From positions 11,595,072 through 11,659,071 of the forward strand of contig NC_064537.1 of assembly GCF_023856365.1 (NCBI RefSeq): a stretch of 64,000 bases of DNA, written 5' to 3'. Below, in pieces: positions 1 through 55,939 of this stretch (its first letter is position 1; the number at the start of each line of letters is the position of its first letter). This DNA is from Brienomyrus brachyistius. Lineage: Eukaryota; Chordata; Actinopteri; Osteoglossiformes; Mormyridae. The translations under genes and the position numbers were made by a program. The notes below the pieces were generated by a model, which made no database searches, was not told the origin of the DNA, and saw only the letters and a list, made by a program, of their open reading frames with translations.

Positions 1-664
1 GTCGGGCCAGCTTGTTTCACTGGTCATCCCATTTTGTGTAGTCCTGTGTTCTTCACAGGACACAGCGTGTTCCCCGGTTCCGCAGGCCGCTAAATGGGCT
101 GAGCGTGTAGCTAGGAGGCATATGTTTCTTCCATCATTGCTGATCATGTTTGAGTGTTTTACATTTTGGTTCTTGGTTCATTTCTGTTATGTTTTGCTGT
201 TTTTCCACCTGGTTCCTTGTTCTGTACCTTTGTTTTATTCCTGCTTGTGCCCCAGTTTCGCAAGTCTTGCTATCGTGGCATCTCCTAGAGTTGGAACCCT
301 TAAGTGTGTGTTAATAACCCTCACCTGTGTCTTGTTCCATCCCTATTCTTTGGTTAAATCTTGCGGTCTACACCTGCCCCTGATATTGCCCTTGTTATCT
401 GAGTATTTAAGGGCCCGCCCTCATTCTGCTCCCCATTTGGTCATTGTGGTTGTTTCCTTGTTTGCTCCTTTTTAGATGCATGTCCTGTGTTAGTTCCTGT
501 GCTGCTGCATTTGTTCCTGTGTTGCTCCCTGATTTGGTTCTTGTTTTCTACATGCCTGTGATCAGACCTCTCTTGGTCTGTATTGTTCTATGTTACTAAT
601 AAAATCCCATTTCTGCAGAACTGCTTTGTGCATCGTCCTTGTGCCATGCTGCACCACCATAACA
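1..664 (+). mobile_element. LTR-like fragment, 5' end outside window
   Basis: The segment is T-rich and gene-free and has the layout of an LTR. A TATA-like TATTTAA lies at 404-410, a polyadenylation signal AATAAA at 598-603, and the tail ends in ...CCATAACA near 664. It lies in the last visible intron of rab11fip4, antisense to that gene. The open frame at 122-475 is low-complexity and not recognisable as a protein. I cannot see the 5' terminus or a target-site duplication, so the class (Gypsy or retrovirus-like solo LTR) is inference. Confidence 0.4.
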
Positions 665-1242
665 AGGGTAGATTAGAGTGGAGGAAGTTGTTTTGTCTAA
701 CTACTAATTTAAAATTTCAGTTCTTCAGGTCACAATAGATGGCCAACAGGCTTATAAGTCTGCCTCCATTTTTAGCAATTATGGAAATAAAGGAAAACGG
801 TTTGTGGTTTTATTAACCCATATATAAAAAGTACATAACTGAAAGCCTGCAGGCAAAGTACCTCCCGGTGTGTGATTTACTTGTTGTAGATGTTGTGCTG
901 ATATTTGATGTTAATCATAACCAAAAGGGGAATGAAAAAAAAACCCAGGGCTGCAAAATCTTTGCATCATGTCATGTGGGATGGTCTTAATTAGTCAATC
1001 AAGATACATTTGTTTTGAATAACAAAAATTTGAATTTTCATTTTCACCTCAGAGTAACCATCTGGCTATAGTTGCAAGAATCACTGTTAACATACAATCA
1101 CTGCAGTCCGAGTATATACATACATAACGCGTCTGAGGATAATTGTTTCACAAGTAGTAGCACTCAACATAGATATGGGAAACCCCTGGATTAGCGTCAG
1201 GAGCGCAGGCGGACGTTCCGATGCGGCTGACGGCCCTCCCAC

Positions 1243-47386
<46,144 letters not shown>

Positions 47387-47560
47387 GCCTTTCTGGGGTC
47401 ACTGAGACCGGTACCGAAAAGACCCCAGAACCCGCGCAGCGGAGCCGCCAGCGTCCCCCACCGCTCTGCTGGAAATCGGAGCGTATATGTGACGTCACCA
47501 GTATTATTCTATAAACGGAGGGGAGCGTAGGCGGACCAGAGTGATGGATGTGTAGCGATG
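47387..47560 (-). promoter_or_regulatory. rab11fip4: rab11fip4 5' leader and core promoter region with CRE
   Basis: This GC-rich, CpG-containing stretch lies just upstream of the start codon. It contains a perfect palindromic CRE, TGACGTCA, at 47490-47497, 104 bp before the ATG, with TATA-like ATATAC and TTTATAG words on either side. The transcription start is not determined. Regulation by CREB/ATF factors is inference from the motif. Confidence 0.45.
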
Positions 47561-48238
47561 CGTCGGAAATAATTACATGAATTATTTAAGCAAACTTCTG
47601 CCACTCCGCTTTATTGGTGTACTTTGCCCATTTTAAGAATAAGGACGAAAGTGAACGCGCAAAAATATTCCTTCAGTATTTTAAATGAAAAGCATTACAG
47701 AAAAAAAACTATTCGGAAGAAAACATTAATTAACATTAATAATTAATAATAATTAACATTAATCAGTTATTAAATAGCCATGACTGAATGTAGATAGATC
47801 CTGTTTTTAAAGTTTCAATTGTTTAGAAGTCCAACCATCCCACCATTCATCCTAAGGCACGTTATTTCTGGATCACAAGGTTGAGCAATAAAAAATTATA
47901 TGGGGGTATATTAAATACAATAAACGTCCAGACGCCATTCAGTACTGCTAGTCGACAAACAATGCGTGCTGCATATTTATAGATACACCCAGTGCTTGAA
48001 CTGGGCCGGTATTCACCGGTTGGGCTACCTTTTTTCTTTGAATAAACCTAATTTAGACCCAACGACACACTTTTCAAAATGGGAATCTCTCAAATTTTTT
48101 TATCAGTTCGATTATTTGCTCTGTTCGCTGGCTTCAGTGGGGTTATAGGTTATCTGATAAATTCTTCATTTTACATGTTAACACAAACTTGGTAAAATCT
48201 GATAGCTTCCTTCAGTCTTGTTAGGGTTCTTTTTGTTG

Positions 48239-48325
48239 GTAGTCGTTCTTGTGGGGAGTGGTTAAGGCGATAGACTAAAAATCAATTGAGGTCTCCCCGC
48301 GCAGGTTCGAATCCTGCCGACTACC
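48239..48325 (+). pseudogene. Decayed tRNA-Ser copy
   Basis: The 7-bp acceptor stem is perfect (GTAGTCG with CGACTAC). It is followed by the D-loop GTGGTTAAGGCG, a long variable arm (GGTCTCCCCGCG) and an intact T-arm/B-box (AGGTTCGAATCCTGC), the layout of vertebrate tRNA-Ser(AGA). Changes argue against function. About five extra bases lie between the acceptor and D arm (CTTGTGGGGAG), the anticodon loop reads CTAAAAA so the anticodon is AAA instead of AGA, and one anticodon-stem pair is mismatched (A/A). RNA polymerase III boxes remain recognisable, so transcription is possible. Confidence 0.75.
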
Positions 48326-48334
48326 TTGTAAGCT

Positions 48335-48520
48335 TTTTAGGGGTGGATCACTAGGCTGTTCTGGTGATTGGAAGGTCGCCGGCTGAAATCCAAATAATTT
48401 CAAGGTTTCGGACCCTGAATAAGCCCGTAACTCCCAGCGGCCTCCGGAACTGTTTAACCCTGACTTCTCAACTTATACGTCGCTCTAGGTAAATACATTT
48501 AATGTAAAATGAAGTTTTTA
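48335..48520 (+). mobile_element. SINE-like element fragment
   Basis: GTGATTGGAAGGTCGCCGGC (B-box-like area) and the tail phrase TATACGTCGCTCTAGGTAAA resemble a widespread fish SINE. It lies directly behind the tRNA-Ser copy, so the two may belong to one composite insertion. Confidence 0.4.
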
Positions 48521-48648
48521 AGAGAAAACTTAACTTAAAAGTTAGAAAACTAACTTTTAGGAGACTTCTTAGAAACAAGCTTCAAATAAGACATTTGCCA
48601 GTGATGTGTTAAATCGAGCGGCAAACTACGAGTTTTTGACTATAATAA

Positions 48649-48722
48649 ATCAAACATTTTAAAAAATGTTTATATAAAAATCAAACATTTTAAAAAATGT
48701 TTATATAAAAATCAAACATTTT
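48649..48722 (+). repeat. 31-bp AT-rich tandem repeat with internal palindrome
   Basis: There are two perfect 31-bp units and a 12-base partial unit. Each unit contains AACATTTTAAAAAATGTT, a near-perfect hairpin. Confidence 0.92.
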
Positions 48723-50347
48723 ACTGTCAGAAGCTTGACGAACGCGTTGTATGGGTGCAGTGAATCTAAAGGATTGTTGCAATATTATTATTTTCATAGC
48801 ACCAAGCTTTCCTGGAATCTTGGACCTGAAGTAATTAAAGCGATTTTTACAAGGATAATGGTATGCAATGATTAAACAGGATACAAAACTTCTATTAAAT
48901 TTCATTGTGATGCTTAACATGGACACTATTTAATATAACGCTGCAATAAATAAATAAGTACATTTTGAGTAGCGGTAAGTATAATACGTATCTGTTAAAT
49001 AAATATGCCCATTGTTTATTTATGAAGACGTTTCTATATTTAATATATCCAGTGGGGGGCGCTGAATTCAGCTGGAATTAAAAGATCGAAGGCGGAAGGT
49101 GAGTTCAGCTGCTTGGATTTGTAAGAATTTTGACTGAAAACTATGGAATATTGTATGGAATATAAAACTACATAGTACTCGGACAATATAATCTTTAGCA
49201 CAACACTAAAAGGGTGTAACCCAAAAACAATGTAACTTTAGAAAACTACATTAAGTCATTGTACTGCTTTGCTTGTTACGGAGTCGCGAGGTAATTATTT
49301 ATCAAATATTCTTTAATTGTCACATACATAGTTATACAAAGTACAACACGTAGTGAAATGCTTCCTGGACCACTGTTTTGTAGACTGCAAGTTAAAAATC
49401 CAAATACCCCAAAAAATATCTTCTGGTAGAAAATACATTATAAAGAAAATAAGTAACGCCCGATCAACAATTTTTTTTTCCTTCCACGAACGAACATACA
49501 TAGACGCCATTTACAATGGTAATAGCGACGGCAGGAGGGTGGTGTTAATCCCTCAAGTCAAGTGATAATCATTATATAACCTGCGAATGCCAAGCGACTG
49601 CATGATCTGCGAACACTACAGACCTACACGCATGTCCAACGCTGTTTGAGCAGGCGAGGGTGGCGCCGCGGGATCCGGATTGTCTAAGAGCTACTTTGTC
49701 TTTTACTCCTAACAAGAAAAATCAGGTAAAATTTGTGGTCGCTAATAGTACTTATTACACTCATTTTGTCCCCTCATAACCTACAAATATTTATGTTTCT
49801 TTTATTTGCTAGTGCATGATTTCTACAGCCTAGTTATTGGCTGTACTGGAAAAAATAATTGAGGCTACCTACATGGAAGACTTAAACCGATTTCGTTAAT
49901 GCGTATCAAATAGTTGGTTATAAATGTTAATCTGTATTCATCACCTTAACGTTTTCCATTATATATAATGTAATCAATAATGGTGTTTCATTTTTCAGCA
50001 TTAGACCCATTTGTTTATCATCCGATGTAGAAAATTTAGTCTGTTAATGTAAGTATTTCGATGCCAGCGGTGATTTCAAAATGTCTATCCGCGTATTATT
50101 TCCATCTATTGTTGTTTACCTATTAGAACTTAATCGAATAAAATACATTATTGTTAGGCCTTGAAACTCCATCCAAACAACCATTTTCTCAAATTTCTGT
50201 TCCGGGGTAGACCACGAAAATAAACTTGTAAAAAAATAATATGTCAGTAGTTAATCTGATTTTAGTATTATAGCAGGCAGAATCTGCAAACGTTGTCGGC
50301 ACTATGTAACGTCAGCAGTTCGTCGCGATGATTATGCTGGCCGCCAC

Positions 50348-50365
50348 AGTTTCAGTTTCGTTTCC
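50348..50365 (-). promoter_or_regulatory. trim25: ISRE of trim25
   Basis: AGTTTCAGTTTCGTTTCC (reverse complement GGAAACGAAACTGAAACT) is an extended match to the interferon-stimulated response element GAAANNGAAACT. It lies 51-68 bp upstream of the trim25 ATG. Mammalian and fish TRIM25 genes are interferon-inducible, so ISGF3/IRF control is likely. No TATA box is evident. Confidence 0.8.
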
Positions 50366-50415
50366 TACTCGCAGTTGACTTTCGTCTAACAGCGGATCGC
50401 TTGGATCTCCTCGTC

Positions 50416-51018
50416 ATGGCCGACGAAATGAATTCACTGCTGAGCCTGGAGGAAGAGCTGAGTTGTAGCATATGCCTCTTCGTCTTCGATAACCCGGTGA
50501 CCACGCCATGCGGGCATAATTTTTGCCAGGATTGTCTGGATAAGACCTGGCAGGATAGCGATCAGGTGGCTCTAGGCTTTAACTGTCCACAGTGCCGGAC
50601 TCATTTCTACACCAAGCCCGAGCTGAAGAAGAACACGGTTCTCAACACCGTAGTGAAGACGCTAAAGCTGAGGTTGGAAGAATCCAACGATGTGGACGTG
50701 GAGGTTAAGAAGGTGCCAGAAGTGGCTGAAATTACCTGTGATGTCTGTCGGGAAATCAAAGCATATAAGACGTGCCTAACATGCATGGCGTCGTATTGCG
50801 AGGAGCATGTGAGGCCGCATAAGGAAAATCCGATTTTTTCGACACATCAGATGACAGATCCGCTGTCAGACCTCAAGGAGCGCATCTGCCTCACTCACAA
50901 CAAAATGATGGAGTTTTACTGCAGCACGCACAGCCAGTGCATTTGTGTCGTATGCCTTCAGGAAAAACACAACAACTGCAGTATCTGCAAGCCAGAGGAA
51001 CGTCGCAACATCCAGGAA
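50416..51018 (+). CDS. trim25: trim25 exon 1 (RING and B-boxes)
   Basis: It codes 201 residues from MADEMNSLLSLEEELSCSIC to EERRNIQE, with donor CAGGAA|GTAAAT in phase 0. It holds the complete RING, both B-boxes and the start of the coiled coil. CMASYCEEHVRPH is near-identical to the family. Confidence 0.97.
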
Positions 51019-54000
51019 GTAAATATACATTTCTCGTAATGTGTTACGCTTATTACGCATATAGCGTAACTGCACAACGTTCACACTAACATTAACATAT
51101 TCTTTATTTTTGTAGTCTGAGCTAAAGAAAATGATGTATAATCTTGATGGAAAAATAGAGAAGACCCACACAGTTGTCAGTCAGATGAAGGAGCAGCAGT
51201 TTGTACTGAAGGTGGGTGTCTTTCATTAGGCTGGATTTTATTTAATGAGATATTACACTTGTTTGAGTAACTTCTTTATATGCATAATTACTTGCACTGT
51301 AGGGTTTTGTCTACTAGTTATGTTAATACAGTAATGTACAGTATGTAGAGGGAATTTATGTATTTAAACATTCTGACATTCAGTAACAAATGCTATTTTA
51401 TAACAATACTTTTTATTATAAAAGTAATTTTACATTTATTAAAGTGCACCAAATTCTATTAAATGTATTGCTTATCTCCGGCCAGCATATAAGATATCAA
51501 TGCATGATTCTGACTTTGCCTGCTGAGTGTAGCGCTTGTCCTGTGCTCTGTGTCCCCTGGCACATGTTCACCACTCCAGGATTCAGCCAGTAGCAGGAAG
51601 AGGATTCTGGAGAGTGAGTTTCAGCAAATCCGGGAACTCATTGACAGAAGTGAGCAGGAAGCCGTGAAGCTTGTGGACCAAGAGCAAGACAGCGGGAATG
51701 AGAAGATCCAGTCTTTGATGAAGAGATTTGCCCTAAACGTGGAACAGATGAAGGAAACGAAAAGTCAGATCGAGAGCCTCTTGGGCAAGAAGGAATCATT
51801 CATGTTCCTGCAGGTGTTTTCCTGGCCACAAGCACATTATATACCTGAATAACCTGTATTTATCACATTCACATCACTGTTCCTGGTTACACACAGAGAA
51901 AATCTGTTGTGATTCAGTTACAGAATTTAAGGGTTTCTAAATTAAATGGCGCTGCTGATGAGAGTACAAGATCAAAATTTATGAACTCTGAAATACTCTG
52001 ACATTATTTACTTCAGTGTAAAAGCACCAGCTAAAAGATGAAATGGTAACAAAACAATTGCGTTGCATTTTTCCTCTATTTCAGGCTAAAGTAAATCTAC
52101 CCCGAGCAGTGGACATTAACCCATATGCGCCCAGAGTCAGTGTCAATTCCAGACAGGTGATTGCCTCTGAGGACTACGTACTTGCTCTAAAAAAATTCTT
52201 TGAAAACTTATTGAAAGAGCCGGTTGAGAAGAGGCTTCAGTTGCTGAATGCAGGTATGTCTATTAGTGTGGTTTACCTCTGATTGCAAACGACTAATGTA
52301 AGAAATAAATGTACATACTTCTGACATTTGCATTTCTGGTAGATACTCACAATAGCACATTTGTTCATGGTGAGTTTTATTAAAGAAATAAAGGTGTTTT
52401 GATTTCCTGGGTCAGGTGATGGAGGATTTTAAAAATCTGCACCTTCTGAGAAGGTTGTACATGTCTTGATTCTACTATGCAACCAACTTACAGCAATACA
52501 TTTTTTATATTTCTTTTGGGGGGGTGGGGTTTAGGTCATGATTTGTCCCGTCAGCCTCAGCTACCGAATGCAGGTATGTATATTCAGGGGTGTAGGAACC
52601 GGGGGGGTGATCTGCCCCCCCACCACCATTTAATTTGGCTTCATTGACCCCCCCTCCCCCAACACACAGACCTTTGTATTTCAATGATCATGTTGTGTCC
52701 CCTCAGTCTCAGTCTCTCTCTTGCGCCAGTGCATGTATTTGTATAGTTTACCTATTTTGTAGTTTACCTGTTGTATATCAGTTCTGTAAGAAATAGATGG
52801 TAAGTGTGCATGCTTCTGACAGTTGCATTTTTGGCAGATACTCGCAACACATCTGTTGATGGTGAGTTTTATTAAAGAAATAAGGATATTTTGATTTGCT
52901 GAGTCTGCACTTTTTTTAATCCGCACCTTCTGGGAAATAAGTTTTATTTTGTAAACAGGGCTGCAATGTTTATTCTCTGCAGATAGAAATAAAGAAGTTC
53001 GCCATCCAACAATGCCTGATGTCCGCGGGACACGTGAGTGCCGAACTGTTTCCACCATGACTTAAAAATACACCTTTTATTTCAGGGATTTCGCGAAGTG
53101 GAGCTTCACTCCATCCTTTTGTTGTAACAGTCCAGTAATTCTAGTTGTCAGCGGTTCTTTCTCCTTACTTTTGTCCCAGCTTGGCTTTTGAATTGAAGAA
53201 CATGACATGTCTTGACTCTGCAATGTCACCAAGCTAACAAAGCAATTAATTTTTTTTTGGGCGGGGGGTTTAGGTCGTGATATGATCCGTCAGCCTCCTG
53301 GGCAACAAGGCGCAAGGAAAAAGTCTCCATGTAAGTTCTCAGGGGTCAGTCGTCACTATTAGTCATACACCTATGACTTGATGCGGTGTGTGTGTGTTTG
53401 AATTATGTTTATATTACATTGTGGGGACCAAATGGCCCCCACAATTTAATAATCCCTACCCAGCCCATTAGTTTTTAAGGTTATCATGTTGGGATTAGAG
53501 TTTTCCCCATAGAAATAAATGGAGATTCCCCACAAAATTATAATTACAAATGTGTGTGTGTGAGTGAGTAAGAGAGAGGGAGAGATGGAGAGTGAGTGGC
53601 AGGGCTTGAGCACAAACACACACAAGCAACCGAAATTTTACACGAATCATCGCACGGGGCACAGATCTGGGTGTTTTTGCTTTGGTGCTGAATTTTGACA
53701 GATGCCTGCTGTCCATAGTGCTGTAACTTGTGCATATATACATATATTATTTTAAAGCCACTGTTTGTGGATGAGCGTGTTCACCTGTCTATTACTGTCA
53801 ATGAAGATGGATCCTTTTGCACAGGAAACGGATTTTCTTTCTGAACGTGTCACCCTCGCTTATTCTTTTTGATACTTGCTTCCAGTTCCCAAGCCCATGG
53901 AAATAAAGGGTGAAAAAGTTGACAGTAAGATCATTCTACATCCCTTTTGTGATTCTCAGTTGAAATGACATTTGTACCCTTCGCATACAGTTTAGAATTG

Positions 54001-55880
54001 TTTCAATTTGCATTTAAGAAAGAGATGATCCAGTTTGCATTCCACTGCACATTTTTTTTTGTGGTGTGAAAAATACCAATGGATTGCATTTAACACCCAA
54101 AAAAATTGCAGAGCATTTGTGAAGCTGAATAATACGACATGCCGAGAAAATTGGAAATTTTGAGTCTGGTTAAGTTTGCCAGCTGATACAAACTAATCTC
54201 TCTCAGAAACTAAGAAGAAACCACCACATCTTCCACGAGAACCAGTCATTCCTTTAATGAACATTGATGAGCCACCAAAAGCCCTGGGCCTTTATATCCC
54301 CCATGGTAAGCAGAAGCACCGTTTTCCATATGTGCCGATTTTCAGTTTGCTCTGGATTTTATGACGTCACACAACATGTACATTTACGGTTTTGTTTCAT
54401 TTATTCAGAGACGTAGTACATAGAACTGAATTATACTATTTAATTCCCCTTATTTTACTTGGCCTCATTTCCAGCATAGCAATCGTTAAGCATTTAGCAA
54501 AAGCTTCAGATACTAGACTACGCTGATTTTTATCCAGATATTCGTCACAGCGGGCGTCCCAAGCATCGTCTTTCGGAACCAGTTACTATCATTGTGCCTC
54601 CCCTTCCGGGGCCCGGAGTCGCCGATCCCCATTTCTTTGGCCTCCGCGTTTTATATACTCATGGCAGAGAGCCCAAAATCTGGCCAAGGATGGAGATCCA
54701 GGCATGACGCCCCAAGCTCATACCGTAAAAGTAGCCTTTGGAAAATGTAGCTGACCGAATGCTGCTTGGCTACGGAGCCAGTTATATCCTTGGTTACAGT
54801 TACAGAATAAGGCACGTTTTCATATAACCAGGGCTAACATAAGAGCAATGCAGAGACGTCAAGGCTAACATTAGGTGCAGAAACACTTATTTTGGTTACA
54901 TCTTTGCAGTAATGTCCTAGCGGTTACATTCACCAAGTGATGTACTCTGTCTTATAATATTCCATATTATGATCCGTTCCTCGACGAGTAATTTGTTGTA
55001 TAATTTCTACTGACGACGAGCGATGGCGGCGTCTGTGCAGTTGCATTTCCAGTCTCTAGCAATCACGAGTGTAAGCATCTCGTCCGGTGTTTAACAATGT
55101 ATTGTCTGTTTTTTTTCTTCTGAGTTTAGCCAAATACTTTGATTTAAATTGAAAAATAATTTACTGTCTACGATTCCTGTATGTCAAAATAATCGCAAAA
55201 TAAGCCCTGTGTCTTGGCTTCATAATCTTACGTGATACGGTATATATAACCTGTTTATTTTTTTTGTGGATGTATTGTGTGTTAGGGATGAACGACATTG
55301 GAAATCGGAATTTTAGCGATATTCAGAAGTTGAAAATTAACTATGTGGCCAAACAGAACTAATCTACCGACAGGGTCTGTCAAAGTTGCCGGTGCCTTGG
55401 GGTTTGGCAGCAGACACAAAACAGTGTCGTGAAATCGCTTGCTTGTGCTCAGTGTCGTATCTATGAAATACAAAATATATATACAGCAGACGACAAATTG
55501 TCTACCTGACCAGTTATTGTTTGCTTTTCTCCCCTCTAACAACGAAGATGTAAATGATTGATTTTCTCGAAGTCCATGCAAAAGCAGTAGCGGTGAACTT
55601 TAGACTTTTTGTCAAACATACTGTATACTTGGTGATGTTGAAAAGGAACCGTCATTCAAATTGTAAAAAAAGTTTTGGTTTCCTGTGACTGAATGAAATT
55701 GTTTTGCTACAACATATTGACAGATTCAACTCAGCAGATTAGTCATGGTCCTTGAGATGTGACAGTTGCATGTGCTTGGAAAAACTATGTCTGTATTAAT
55801 ATTACACGCCGTGCAAGTCTGTTGGCGCAGTGGGTGCTGCACACTGCCGCTTTGTGTTTGTGGAGTTTGCATGTTCACCC

Positions 55881-55939
<59 letters not shown>

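Larger units (their letters stand above)
47561..50340. other. Intergenic region between divergent genes
   Basis: No gene was recognised. It contains the tRNA-Ser-derived sequence, a SINE-like head, a 31-bp AT-rich tandem repeat and otherwise AT-rich unique sequence. The rab11fip4 and trim25 start codons are about 3.0 kb apart and diverge. Confidence 0.7.

Noticed and set aside
122..475. 117-codon hydrophobic frame
   Set aside because: It lies in LTR-like T-rich sequence and has no recognisable domain.
1..1242. Search for the next rab11fip4 coiled-coil exon
   Set aside because: No stretch with FIP4 coiled-coil sense and splice sites was found on the minus strand. It must lie outside the window.
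50401..50415. TTG start for the trim25 frame
   Set aside because: Non-ATG start. The ATG at 50416 gives the family N-terminus MADE... and follows the ISRE-containing promoter.
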